The notes under the pieces are model-generated. The model worked only from the letters and a program-made list of their open reading frames with translations, did no database searches and was not told the DNA's origin. From Cafeteria roenbergensis (taxonomy: Eukaryota > Sar > Bigyra > Bicosoecida > Cafeteriaceae), in NCBI GenBank assembly GCA_008330645.1, contig VLTN01000017.1:372001-436000 (forward strand): a stretch of DNA of 64,000 nucleotides, in the 5' to 3' direction. The position numbers were made by a program, and so were the translations under genes. Position 1 is the first letter of the stretch. Every line of letters starts with the position of its first letter. This document shows positions 29,895 to 42,149 of this stretch, in pieces.

Positions 29895-32800
29895 TCAGTG
29901 CCCGCTCGGGCGGGCAACAACCTCGGCGAAGTCACCCCCCGGAGCGACGACGGCCACCCGGGGGGAGGTCTTCCAAGCACTGCGCAGCTGCTGCGCGAGC
30001 GAAACCGCGGCAGCTGCGGAGGCCCCGTGGAGGCCGAGGGCGCTCGCCACGGCCTCGGCCTGCTTGGCGGAGGCGGTCCGGGTCGTCTCGGGGCCGGCCG
30101 CCGCCGCGGAGGCAGCAGCAATGCCCGCTCTGGCCGCGAGCGCTCCCCCCCCAGGCTGCACCACCACCACGACGTCGACACCTGCATCGGCCAGCTGCGA
30201 CTGCATCCTGCCTGCACCGGGCCCCGCTCGCTGCCCGGGGCACGCGACGGCGCAAGCGGCGGCAAGCGCCGAGTCGACGGTCGGCGAGCCGCCGCCAGCC
30301 GGCGCGGCACCGCTGGTGCTGTCCTGGCCTGTGGTTCCCGCGGCGTGGGCAGCGGTGCTTGTGGCGGCAGCGCCTGCAGGCAACGCCCGGGCCGTGCCAC
30401 CGGCAGCGCCAGCGCCAGCGCCGTGCCCAGACGCGCCGCTCGCTGCGGCATTGGTGCCAAGCCCGCCGCCGACACCGATGATCCGAACACGCGGTATGCG
30501 CGGCGCGGCGGCTGCGGCGGCAGCGCTCAGCGCAGATTCACCGCGGGTCACCGCCTCCGCGGCAGCGCCGGCAGCGGCAGCCGTCGCGACCACCCCGTCC
30601 ATCACCACCGCCGCGTCAGACGCGGGCGCAGCGGGTGGCACGGCTGGAATGGCGCGGCGCGCCGTTGCCAGCGTCGCGGAATCAGCAGCCACGCTGTGGC
30701 TGCGCCGGCGCTGTGCCGCCGCCACGTCAGCCGCGACCCTCGAGAGCGACCGTGCGGCGGCCAGCTGGGCCGCCCAGCCCGGACATACGGCTAGCAGCAG
30801 CCTTGCAGAGCCAGCCGCCTCGATGGCCGCCTGCTGCACGGCAGCCGCCTCGGAGGCCGGACCCGCGCCCGGCAGGACGCAGGCTGCGGCCACCGCCCCA
30901 ACGCCGATTCCCGCCGCCAGCGACAGCGCGACCACGGTGGGCACGTCGCCAACAGAGACCTCCTTCTCCGTGCGCCGCCCCGACCCCAGGGACACCACCT
31001 TGACCCTTCCCTTCTGGGAGAGGGCTCTGTGCTGGGCAACGACCACGACGCGGGCCCCGCGGGCCCGGCCGGCGGCCAGGGCATCCTCGTAGCCGCCCTC
31101 CCAGGGCACGATGGTGCCGTGCGCCGTGCTGATGCCGCAGGCACGAATGGCGGAGGCCAGGCCGAGCACGGCAGAGGCTGTGCTGGCCACAACGCTTGGG
31201 CTGAGAAGGGCGCTGGCGGCGGCTGCCTTGCCCTGCCCGCCCCCTGCTGAGTGCTTGGCGCGAGGCAGCACCCCCACGACTGCCACCTGGACGTCGCCGA
31301 GGGCCGCCCTGAGGCCGGCGTCGCCTGCCAAGTCGCTGCCGCGGCCGGCCGTCCTGTTCCGCCTTGCGTCGGCGCCCGGCCCAGCGTGCGCGGCTGCGGC
31401 AGCGGTCCCCATGGCGTCTAGGAGGCGCAGGCAGCCGGCCCGGCAGAGGCTCTCGAGCCTTGGCTGGATTAGCGCCACGGCCACCACAGCAGGCAGCGAG
31501 CGCGCGCCGCTGCCAGCGAGCCTGAATCGCAGGACCGTGGCGTCCATGCGCCCGCCCACGGCCAGGTCACGCGCCGAGGCGGAGGCTGCGGCGCCTAGCC
31601 CAAGCGCCACGAGGAACGAGCCGGAAGAGCCGGTGGCGGCGGTTTCACCGCCGCGAGAGGCCCGGACGAGCCCGCCGAAGAGACTTGAGTCAGCCTCCGT
31701 CGCCGCTTCGGCCTCCGCATCGGCGGCGTCAACGTCAGCGCTCGAGATGACCTCAACGGCCGCCGCCCCGCCACTGAGACCGGCGGCCACGCAGGCAGCA
31801 GACCGGGCGGCGGCGCCCGTGCCCCCGCCGGCGCCTAGCCCGCCCAGGGCCATCTGCCCGCCAGCGCCGGCGCCTCCCGCGCCCGCCCCAGCGATGCCCC
31901 CGGCGCCATGCCCGACGCCTCCGCCGCCCATGCCGGCGACGCCTCCAGCGCCGCCAGCCCCGCCCGTTGCGCCCGCAGCCGCGGACCCAGCGGCCGTGCC
32001 TGCCCCTGCGGTGCCGGCGGCGTCGCCGCCCTCCACTGCCACCAGCGCCGCTGCGAGCTCCTTCGACGGGGGCACCGCGCGCTCCGCGGCAAGTCTCGCG
32101 GCCGCTTGCTGCTTCCTCCTCCTCCTGCGGCCCGCGGTGGCGTCGGACACTGCGCCGAGCGTCTCCATTCCGACGGCGAACACGAAGCCGGCGTTGAACC
32201 GGCGGTGGCGGTCGCGCCTAGTCCAATCCAGACACAGCATGCGGCAGAGCCACGCGCCCGAGGTCAGGCTTCCGCGGACGGCTCTGCCAGACTGGGCAGG
32301 GTCAAGGCCAGGCGCGGCAGCCAGTCGTGCCGCTGACTCGGCAGCGGCCGCGCCAACGCTCCAGAGGCACGGCAGAGGCGGGAGCCTGAGAGCGCTGGCG
32401 GCCTGGGCACCGGCCGAGGCGGCTGAACCAGCGGAGGCGGCTGAAGCGGCGGCCGAGGATGCACCGCCGGCAGCCGCACAGGCCGCCGCGGCCGCGTTGG
32501 CTGCTGCCGCGACGAGGGCCGTGGCGGCGCCTGGGGCCGCCGCGGCAGCCGCGCGCTCCTGCGCCGAGAGGGACCCAGCGCCGCCGTGGGGGGGCACCTG
32601 GCCGCCGGACGCGGACCGCCCGCCCGAGGCAAGGCCGTCCGGCGCAGCCCAAGCCCCCCGAGAGGCCTGCAGGGCCGGGGACCGAGCGTGGCTCCCATGC
32701 CCCCTGTCGTGCCTGCCGTGCCGACGGCCGCCCCTGCCCTTGTCGTGGCCGCGCCGGCCACCGCCGTCGGCCCCACCGCCGCCACCGCCGCCACCGCCGC

Positions 32801-35800
32801 CGCCGCCAGCTCCGCCTGCACCGCCAGCTCCGCCTGCACCGCCGCTGCCGCCGCCAGCGGCTGACGCCTCAGCGCTGCCTGCGCCAGCCCCGCCTGCGCC
32901 TGGACCGAGCCCGCCGCCGTGGCCGTCAGCGTGGTGCGACGGGCCCAGGGAGAGAGAGGGTGGCCCTCGGCCGCCGTCAGCCCCGTCACCGCCGGAGGCG
33001 CCAGCGCCCAGACCCCCGCCAGACCCACCACCACTCATGCCCGACAGAGCGCGGAGACTCGGCGACGGCTTGGCAAGCGCGGAGGAGCCGCTGGCACCGC
33101 CGCCAGCGGCCGCAGCCGCCGCAGCTGTGGACAGCTCGGCCGCTTCCGTGGGTGGCAGCAGCGCGGCGGCCGCGGCGCTGCTCGCAGTGCCCCAGGCCGA
33201 AAATGCGGTCGCAGCTCCGTGGCCGAGGGCCGCCGCTTGGCTGGCATTTGCCCGAAGGATGAGGCCTGTGTCAGCCGAAACCGCCCGGACAAGCGCCCCG
33301 ATGGTGGCCCGCAGCTCGACCAGCGCCTGGGCTGCGAGGCAGAGGCCGGCGTGGCGCCAGTGGGGAGTGCTGCGAGACGGCAGAGCCTGGGCGGGGGAGG
33401 GCAGAGAGCCGGCGCCCCTGCCCGGTGCTGTTGCCGCTGGCGTTGACGCGGCCGGCGCGCCGGCGCCAGAGCTGGCTGTCTTAGCCTTGCCTGAAGACGG
33501 CTGGCTCTGCTGCTGCTGCTGCTGCTGCTGCTGGGCGGCGAGGAGCGCAGCGATGTGCGCTCCCAGCTTTGTGAGGACTGCCTCTGCAACTGCGAGCGCG
33601 CGGGCGGGCTCCGGCGGCATGCAGAGCAAGGAGTACAGGAGATTGAGCGACTCAGCGTCTCTCAGTTGGCAGCTCGCCTGGATCCAGCGGCGCACGGACT
33701 GCCACGAGGAGAAGGGTGCGGGGAGGCGGCCGGGGGCCAGCCAGTTGTCGGCCAGAATGGCGTCAGCCGTGGCGGGCACAGCGTGCCAGGGCCCGGCGCA
33801 CTCGCGGGCCAGCTCCTCAGCGGCGTCCGCGGGGGACAGGTCCGGCTGGGATCCGATGTGCGGGGCTCTTGCTAGGGCCGCTGCGGCCTTTGCTCTCAGC
33901 GCCATGGCGCAAGCCGACGCCAGCTGCTGGAAGCGGTCCCTGCTAGCGAGGGGGAGGCCGCAGGCCGCCATGAGGCCGTACAGGAGCTTTTCGTGGCCGA
34001 CCACGACGCGGACGGCGGCGGCAGGGGCGCCGTGGCCGGCGGAGGCGGCGTGGTGGTGCACCCCTGCGCCCCCGACCATGGGGCCGACCACTGCGGCTGT
34101 GGCCAGGAGGGCCTCCGCCTCGAGCGCGGCAGCTGACTGCGCCCGGTCGACGTCCCACTGGCGAATGGGAGCGCCGGCAAAGAGAAGCCGGGGCGGCGCC
34201 CCGGGCGCCGGCGGGGCAGTGGGCGGGGTGGCCGCGTCGTCAGGCGACGCAGGGGCAGCCATGGGGTCCACCAGGAAGAGCGCTGTCTCCGGAATGGAGC
34301 GGGGCGGGCCGCCGGCGCGGGCTGGCCTGAACACTGTGGCTGAGGCGAAGCATCGCATGCTGGTGACGCCGCGGCGGCCGATGAGGCGGGCAGCGCCCAC
34401 GGGCAGCGAGGAGGGCAGCTCCAGCACCGAGCCCGCCGCGTCCATGACCGCAGCTGCGGGGCGTGCCGTGGCCTGCCGAGCCGCAGCGTCGAAGGCTGCC
34501 AGGACCGATCGCCCGTCGGCGGACTGGTCGGCCGCCGTGGCTGCAGCCGCCTGCGACGCCGCGTCTGAGGCGAGGCTTCCCGACTGCGTGGCCAGCAGCC
34601 AGCCGAGGGCTGCGTTGCTGGCTGCGTCGGCGGAAGCGGAGGTGGGGGCGGGAGCTGCCGCGGCCTGACGGCTTTGCGCATGGGGGGCGGTTGCGCCGCT
34701 GCAAGCGCCGCTGCCAGCGCCGCTGGCCCCGCGGGGGGCATGCGTTGGCTGGCCCGCGACGGCGGTTGCGGCTGCTGCGGCGTTGCCGTCCTGGGTGAGC
34801 ACGGCGGCCCACAGGGGGAGGTCGAGGTGGGCCGTGGCGAGGCCCCGGCGCCAGCGCAGCTGCAGCTCCGACGTGGGCGGAGCGCGCGGCGTGAGAATGG
34901 GCAGCTCGACGGGCTCTGCCCCCCACGCCGACCACGCGGCCGCCACCCGCTGCTCCAGGGCGCGTCGCAACAGCAGCGCCGCGCCGTCAGAGCGGCCTTC
35001 CGCCGCGCCCCCGGGAATGCCGAGCCCCGATGCCACCTTGGCCGACTGTTCCCTGTGGCCAGCGACCCCTGCAGGTCCCCGCGACAGAGACGGGTGCCGT
35101 GAGCCCTTGGCGCCGCTGCCGCCCTTGACGGGCGCCGGCCTGGCCTCGGGGCCGTCAGCGTCCTCGTCGGCGTCAGGGAGCCCCTCCCACGTGTGATCCA
35201 CCGCCTCCGACGTCGGCTGGGCGAAGAGCGACCCCACGAGGCGGGAGCGCAGCGTGCTCACGGGCCGCGTGAGCGCTCGCGTGGCCTCGACGATGAAGCC
35301 CTCCTCCATTTCCCCGCGCGCTGGCAGGAGCGGCGACGCAAGCAGGTCAGCCGCCGACGGCCTGTCCTCCGCCGCCCGGGCCGTCAGCATGCGAATGACC
35401 GCCTTGGCCTCATCGCTGGCTGCCTGCTCAAAGGCGGGGGGGAACTCCCCGTGCTTGCGGAGGTTCAGCAGGGCCGTTGCTCGCTCCATGCCGGTGCTGA
35501 AAGCGGGGTGGAACAGCTCGAAGAGGATCACGCCCAGGCTGAACAGGTCCACGGCGCTGGAGTACCGGGCGCGGGACTCGGGCGGCCGACCAGCCGCCGC
35601 GTCGTCGTCGCCCGCGACCTCCGGAGCGCGGTAGAAGAACGTGCCCACGCCGCGCGTGAAGCCGCCGTCCATGCCCTCCATTGCGCGTTCGGCAGCAGCG
35701 CTGTCGCCCTCGTCCGCGAGGCGCTGCGCGACCTCCAGGGTAACCGCCACAGCGTCCGCGGCGGAGCCCGATGCCGCGGCGGCAAGAGCCACGTCCGACG

Positions 35801-38555
35801 GCGCTGCCTTGCTCCCCGCCGCCGCTGCTGCCGAGCCGTCTCGCTGTGCCCCGTCCTGTCCCGCACGGGCAGGTCGCTCCAGCGCCTCACTCTTGCCCGT
35901 GGCGAGCCCGAAGTCAGCCAGCTTCACCGTGGCTTCCTCAGTGAGCAGGACGTTGGCCGGCTTGAGGTCCCTGTGGATGACGCCGCGGCTGTGCACGTGG
36001 GCGAGGCCCTCGAGCATCTGGCGCAGGAGGCGCCACCCTTCCGACGTGCGTTCGGCTTGCGTGAGGGGCTGCTTCCCGCCGTTGGGCGCTGGGCCGAAGC
36101 AGCACAGCGACTCGTCGATGATGTCGCGAAGCGTGCGGCCGGGGCAGAACTGCGAGTCGGGACAAGGGGCGGGGCCCAGACGGCCGGCAGCACACGCGAG
36201 GCGAGTGGCAGGGAACTGGGGGGGAGGGGGGGGTGCAGGCTTCGCAGGCGACTCAGCGGCAGCAGCAGTGGTAGGTTGCGCGCTTTGAGGAGCGGCAGGC
36301 GGGTGTCAGCACGCGCCGGCGGTGCCGCAGCGGCCTCTGCGGGTCTCACCTCCATCTGAATGTAGAGGAGGCGGGTGTCAGCTGCGCGCTTGGCGGCCTT
36401 GGCAGCCTTCTTGGCCGTGCGCTTGGCCTCTGACGATGCCCGCTGGGCGCCTCTTCCCGCGTTGGAGGACGCAGTCGGATCCTTGACTGCAAGCCCGAGG
36501 GCGCTGAGCGCGAGCGCATTGCCCGCCCCAACGAGCGTGTCGTCGTGCAGGCCTGCCGAGGAGGGCCCGCCCACCGATGACGTGCCGATGTCGAAGCCCA
36601 CTGAGCGGGAGAGATCCAGCTTCTGGCGCGCAGCCGACGCGGCTTCGGAGCCCGACTCTTGAGACGCCTCTCCCGAAGAACCGGACGAGGAGCCGGACGA
36701 GGAGCCGGACGAGGAGCCAGAAGAGGAGCCGGACGAAGGGCCAGACGAAGAAGCAGCCGAGGAGCCGTCGGATGATTCTGACCCTGTGCTGGAGCTACTG
36801 TCGCTGTCGTCGCTGTCGTCGCTGTCGTCTTCGTCCTCTTCGTCTTCGTCCTCGTCTTCGTCCTCTTCGTCTTCGTCCTCGTCCTCGTCTTCGTCCTCTT
36901 CGTCTTCGTCCTCGTCTTCGTCCTCTTCGTCTTCGTCCTCGTCCTCGTCGTCGCCTGAGGTGGTTTCGTCGCTGTCGCCGAACCCGGTGCTTCCCTCGTC
37001 CTCGTCCCCACCCCCACTTTTCAGCACACCGGCAGGGTCGCCATGCTTGGCCGCCTGCTCGAGCCAGGCCTGGAAGTACCGAACTACATGCGGGTGAACC
37101 AGCCGTGACAGGGTGGTGACCTCCCTGCGCAGCTTTCCGCTGAGCTGGGCTCCGCCCTCCGTCCGACCCCGCTTCCGAGGCAGAGGCACCACCTTGACTG
37201 CGTAGAGCTGGCTGTCCATGTGATTGCGCGCTTTGAGCACCCGACCAAAGGCCCCACGGCCCAGTCGCGCCAGGAGCACAAAGTCTGATGCGAACCGGGA
37301 ACCGTTGGCAGCGGCAGCGACCTGTTCAGGGCTGGCCGTGTCGGCGGGAGGCGCGTGCGGAGACGACTTCCCTCCCCCCCGGGCCCGAAGCAGGCGAGCC
37401 AGCGGCTGCTCCCCCGCCGCGTCACCGAGAGCAAGGTGCCTCGAGAAGGCTACGAGCGCCCCTGCACTAACAGTGGTATCGCCCGCAGTCCGCGCAGCGG
37501 CCGCCGTGCCTGCTCCGCGCACCGCCGGGTCGGGGCCCCCGTCCCCCCACCGCATTCCGCCCCTGCCCCCGCCCCCCGCCCGGCTTCTGGACTTGCTGTC
37601 CTCCAGAGCCTTGCGTGCCGCGCGCAGGGTCTCGTGGTGTTTCCGCCGGCGCCGCGCGGCGTCCTCCTCCTTGCCCGTGCGCTGCGTCTTGCGGATTTCC
37701 TCGAGCTGCCTGACGGCGTCCCTTTCGGCCTGGAGCTGGACGGCCCTGTCCGTAGCTGCCGCTGCCTGCCCCGCCTTGGTCCTAGCCTCGGCCTCGGCGG
37801 CGCGCTGCGCCTCCTCTCGCCGCCTCATTCGCTCCCACTCACTCTTGCCACCGGCCGGGCGCTGGCCCAGCCACTCGATGATCTCCTCGCACACGTTGGA
37901 CACGAGACACTGAAGGTCTGCTTCGCGGTCGGCGCTGCCGTCGGGCTCGTTCAGCGCGTCCTCGAATGTGGCCTTCGCCCGAGCTTGCGCGGCTTGCAGC
38001 AGCTCCTTGTCCGCCCCTTCGCCAAGGTTGGCAGTTGACGCCACAAAACACTCCGGTCTGCGCGGTACGGAGCCGACGAGAACATCACGGTCAGCACGGG
38101 CCTGGCGCGGAACAGCACCGGCAACGCAGTTCTCGCCGGTCAGGCAAGTCGGGTCAGTCTCGGCGCGCCGGGAGCGCACAGCAAGCCCCAGCTCACAAAT
38201 CGGATACAGGGTAACGCTTGGGGAGCGTGAACTCGACGGTGGCGCGAGGAAGCGAGTCCTCGTCGGCCTCTTCGCCTCGCGGGGCGGTCAGCGTGATCTC
38301 GAACTTGTTTAGCCCGAAGGACTGCGGGGCATCGCCACTTGGTCATGTGAGGACAAGACGCGGCACCCCTTGCATCGGTGGGTACTTGGAGCCACTCGGC
38401 CGAGGCGCCCGCGCGCGCCCGACGAGCGCACGGAGCCGCGCGCTGCATGGGGTGGGCCTCACGAACGCCAGACGCTTGAATGCCTCCCCGTACGTTCCCT
38501 CCAGCATCTCAATTTCGTCATTTTGGAACTCCGCTATCTCCCCTGGCGTGGTCAT
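29895..38555 (-). CDS. GCN2-like eIF2alpha kinase (RWD, kinase, HisRS-like region), giant form
   Basis: Four exons: 38555-38463, 38321-38197, 38057-36350 and 36149-29895. Phases agree and give about 2,726 residues. Exons 1-3 make an RWD domain ([29 protein letters not shown] after splicing). A charged coiled region follows, then the kinase N-lobe ([19 protein letters not shown]), interrupted as in eIF2alpha kinases by a long acidic/Ser insert (about 430-560). Splicing exon 3 to 4 restores [18 protein letters not shown], the hallmark that follows the insert. HRDLKPAN (H701-D703), ADFGLA and [11 protein letters not shown] complete the kinase. The C-terminal two thirds has scattered HisRS-like pieces separated by Ala/Gly inserts. 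GCN2 senses uncharged tRNA and phosphorylates eIF2alpha. The kinase type is secure; exact limits of the C-terminal region are not. Confidence 0.88.
36660..36960 (-). repeat. Acidic and Ser/Gly simple-sequence repeats in the GCN2 kinase insert
   Basis: Two coding repeats lie side by side: gacgaggagccg-like 12-bp units (SSGS on the coding strand, about 36,680-36,740) and tcttcgtcc-type units (Glu/Asp run, about 36,820-36,955). They expand the insert between the kinase lobes. Confidence 0.85.
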
Positions 38556-38945
38556 CCGGGGCCTGCGCTGCGGCGCAGCGGCCCGGGGGTGCGATTAGGC
38601 CAACCGCGTGACCCTGGATGACCCGCGCAACGCTGAATGTCAATAACTCTGCACTAACTATGGCGTTGTGTGAACGAATCTGGGCTTCGCCAGGCTGCAC
38701 GGGGTTGCATCACCCGTCGCTGGGCCGCGAGACCCCCCTGCAGTGCGGCAAGCGCCTTGCAACTGTGGCCCTTGCTGCAGCCTTTCGACACGCGGAGCTC
38801 GTGTTCAGAGTGCTGGCGGCAACGTCGTCTGCCCCGCTGAGGCTTTCGCTCCAAGCAGTCGAGCCAGCAGGGGAAGACGCAGCGGCAGTCGCGGAGTAGG
38901 ACGGGCTTGACCGGTCCGACTATGCGGCTGGGCCCCACGGCGGCG
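38556..38945. other. Intergenic upstream of the GCN2-like gene
   Basis: Promoter side of the GCN2-like gene and left flank of the triplicated ankyrin locus. No gene seen. Confidence 0.4.
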
Positions 38946-38949
38946 CACG

Positions 38950-39416
38950 GCCACAGAGCGGTGCTGAGCGGTGGCCGGCGGGACGGTGTGTGGTTTGTTC
39001 ACCCCAGCCGCTCGGCCGCTCCAATGGGTGCAGGGATGCTGCCCGGCTGCTGCGCCCGCGCCCCCACCAGACTGGGCGCCACCGAGCACACTATGGGCAC
39101 GTGCTTGGATGGCGTGGATGACGCTAGGTTGACTGCGGTCGGGGCGAGGCGGGCACAAGCGGCTGCAATCGCGCCGCAAGCAGCACTGCTGCCGGCAGCC
39201 GCGGACGGCTCCCGCCCGCTCGCCCACGAATTCAACTGCAGCATGCGTGTGTGCTGCATGGCCCAGCGGATGTGCCCCGGGTGGGGATACAGGCGTGCTT
39301 CCCGCCAGAGCGGGCATCAGTCAGCGCGGCATTCCGCGGCGGCAGAGCCCAGGGCTTGCTCCGATGCTCGGCGCTCCCGCGGCGGCGCACTCCTGACGAC
39401 CTGGGCAGTCGAGGCC
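38950..39416 (+). promoter_or_regulatory. Conserved leader/promoter of the ankyrin genes
   Basis: About 450 bp before the ankyrin start is nearly identical in units 1, 2 (43,960-44,410) and 3 (47,005-47,456). It is the likely promoter and 5' UTR. A few substitutions and no long open frame common to all copies argue against it being coding. Confidence 0.5.
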
Positions 39417-41798
39417 ATGGCCGCCGCGGCGATGAGCGATGACGCTATGGGGAAGGCGCTGTGGGATGCCGCGGAGGCCGGGAACACGGGCGAGGTGACG
39501 AGGCTGCTGGAGGCGGGCGCCCCGGTTAATTGGTCAAATGTGGTGAGCATGGGCGTTCGCGGGTCTGTAGCTGGGGTCTTAGGGAGTCTTGCAGGGCCAG
39601 CCGAGGAGCTCGTGAACGGTGGATTGCTGTGACTCTCGGCCGCTGCTTGGTATGGCCGCGCAGTCCCGGCAAACACCGCTCATGAGGGCAGCAACTTTCG
39701 GTCACGTTGAGTCAATTCAAGTGCTTCTGGACCGCGGCGCCGACCTGGAGGCCAAGAGCAATGTCAGCCCATTGGCTGCGCCACGGGCATGTCGCCCTGC
39801 CGGCATCGTCCGAGGTCGCAATGTGGCCAGCAACAGTGCCGGGCGTGGTCGGCCTGCTGCTCGGGCGGCTGGGCCGGGAGCGCGCACCGGGAAGCGGCGC
39901 GTCCAGGGGCGAGTGCGGGGCGGGCGAGGGCTTCAGTGGATCGCGAGGCCGCGGCCGACGTTGGGGTGTGTTGTGGTTGCTGGTATGCGTGCTGGGCGCT
40001 GCAGGATGGCCACACAGCCCTCCTCTGGGCTGCCCGGTACGGGAACGTGGAGGCCGCGGCGCTGCTGCTGGACCGCGGCGCCGACCTGGAGGCCAAGAGC
40101 AAAGTCAGCCCATCGGCAGCGCCACCGGCATGTCGCCCCGCCGGCGTCGTCCGAGGTGGCGATGCGGCCAGCTGCAGTGCCGGGCGTGGTCGGCCTGCTG
40201 CTCGGGCGGCGGGTCCGGGAGCGCGCACCGGGAAGCGGCGTGTCCAGGGGCGTGTGCGGGGCGGGCGAGGGCTTCGGCTGATTGTGGGGCCGTGGTCGAT
40301 GATGGGGTGTGTCGGCGTTGCTGGTATGCGTGCTGGGCGCTGCAGGGTGGCTCCACTGCCTTCTTCTGGGCTGCCTACAATGGCAAGGTGGACGTCATGG
40401 CGATGTTGCTCGACCGTGGCGCCGACCTGGAGGCCAAGAGCAAGGTCAGCCCATCGGCTACGCCACCGACATGTCGCCCCGCTGGCGTCGGCTGACGTTG
40501 TGATGCGGCCAGCTGCAGTGCCGGGCGTGGTCGGCCTGCTGCTCGGGCGGCGGGTCCGGGAGCGCGCACCGGGAAGCGGCGCGTCCAGGGGCGTGTGCGG
40601 GGCGGGCGAGGGCTTCGGCTGATTGTGGGGCCGTCGCTGACGTTGGGGTATGTCGTCGTTGCCGGTATGCGTGATGGGCGCTGCAGCTTGGCCACACAGC
40701 CCTCATGATGGCTGCCTGCAACGGCTATGTGGAGGCCGCGGTGATGCTGTTGGACCGCGGCGCCGACCTGGTGGCCAAGAGCAATGTCAGCCCATCGGCT
40801 ACGCCACCGGCATGTCGCCCCGCCGGCGTCGGCTGACGTTGTGATGCGGCCAGCTGCAGTGCCGAGCGTGGCCGGCCTGCTGCTCGGGCGGCGGGGCCGG
40901 GAGCGCGCACCGGGAAGCGGCGCGTCCAGGGGCGTGTGCGGGGCGGCCGAGGGTTTCAGCTGATTGTGGGGCCGTGGTCGACGTTTGGGCGTGCTGGTGC
41001 GGCTGGTATGCGTGCTGGTCGCTGCAGGATGGCTACACAGCCCTCCTCTGGGCTGCCTACAATGGCCATGTCGAGGTCATGGCGCTGCTGCTGGACCGTG
41101 GCGCCGACCTGGAGGCCAAGAGCAAAGTCAGCCCATCGGCAGTGCCACCGGCGTGTCGCCCCGCCGGCGCCGTCCGAGGTTGCGATGCGGCCAGTTGCAG
41201 TGGCGGGCGTGGTCGGCCGGCTGCTCGGGCGGCGGGGCCGGGAGCGCGCACCGGGAAGCGGCGTGTCCAGGGGCGGGTGCGGGGCGGGCGAGGGCTTCGG
41301 CTGATTGTGGGGCCGTGGTCGACGATGGGGTGTGTCGGCGTTGCTGGTATGCGTGCTGGGCGCTGCAGGATGGCTGGACGGCTCTCATGTGGGCTGCCTG
41401 GAACGGCCATGTGGAGGCCGCGGTGATGCTGCTGGACCGCGGCGCCGACCTGGAGGCCAAGAGCAACGTCAGTCACTCGCTACTTGTCTTTGGGCTTGCA
41501 GTTCGCGGCCCAGAGCCGAGCGCTCCTCGCCTACCCACACCCCACTGTCAGTGCCTGTCGGGCCATCTCGCTGGCGATGGCAGTCGTGTTCTCCATGCAT
41601 GCGCTGCCACTGCAGCCGCGACTCCGGCGAGATCGTTTCCCCGTCCCCTCGCTACGCGGTGGCCGCGATGCCGTGCTGCAGGATGGCCAGTCCGTCCTCG
41701 ATCGGTGCAGGTCGGACACTTGCAAGAGTGCGCTTCTTGACGCTGAGCGCCTCCAGCGATGGCATCGCCGCCGTCTGTTTGTGACATGGGTGCATTGA
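39417..41798 (+). CDS. Ankyrin-repeat protein built from one-repeat-per-exon cassettes (copy 1)
   Basis: Eight exons: 39417-39542; six 99-bp exons at 39664-39762, 40005-40103, 40346-40444, 40687-40785, 41028-41126 and 41369-41467; and 41682-41798. All junctions are phase 0; 278 residues. Exon 1 encodes a capping half-repeat (MSDDAMGKALWDAAEAGNTG). Each 99-bp exon encodes exactly one 33-residue ankyrin repeat of the type DGxTALxWAAxNGxVEAAxxLLDRGADLEAKS. The last exon encodes a basic tail (LLDAERLQRWHRRR). Exon 1 uses a GTGAGC donor, but the donors after the repeat exons are all GTCAGC or GTCAGT. Ankyrin repeats bind proteins; the partner is unknown. No signal peptide or membrane segment. Confidence 0.85.
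39664..41467 (+). repeat. 341-bp exon-plus-intron tandem array (six ankyrin cassettes)
   Basis: Six exon starts, 39664, 40005, 40346, 40687, 41028 and 41369, are each exactly 341 bp apart: a 99-bp exon and a 242-bp intron. Adjacent introns differ by about 4-8% in my hand alignments, while adjacent exons differ by 17-22%, concentrated in the first 60 bp, with most of the differences changing an amino acid. Confidence 0.9.
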
Positions 41799-42149
41799 CT
41801 TGATGCGTGTGCGCCCTCTGGCATGGCGGATCGATCTTGGCCAAGCACCATTACGAGGCTTTCTGTGTTCCGCCGCCACCCTTGTCCGACTTTCGGACAG
41901 CGACACTGACCGGAGCACCTGGCCTCGTCGCCTGCAAGTCTTGTTGCCGATCACCCCTGACAAGTGGCCCGCCCTCCCACGGAAGCGGCCTCGGTACCAG
42001 CCCTCGCGGCTTCCTACGCAGCGCGCATCCCTCTCAGCCTGCAAAAGGCCGCCCGTTGCCACGCTCGTGGCCCTGGAGCGGCACGCACCGCGCCACCCAT
42101 ACCAACTGCTGTTGCGCAATGCTCGCCCGGAAGCCGTCTCGCATCGACA
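41799..42149. other. Intergenic between convergent ankyrin genes
   Basis: 351 bp holding the 3' ends of both ankyrin genes. No gene seen. It is conserved in unit 2 (about 45,131-45,520). Confidence 0.5.

Noticed and set aside
31111-34668. Very long plus-strand open frame (over 1,100 codons)
   Set aside because: It is the antisense of the GCN2-like exon. Long mirror frames are expected at about 70% GC, and it has no recognisable domain.
39664-41467. 341-bp periodic array as satellite DNA or a CRISPR-like array
   Set aside because: Each period contains a clean 33-residue ankyrin exon with splice sites and an intron; unit size and coding content do not fit either class.
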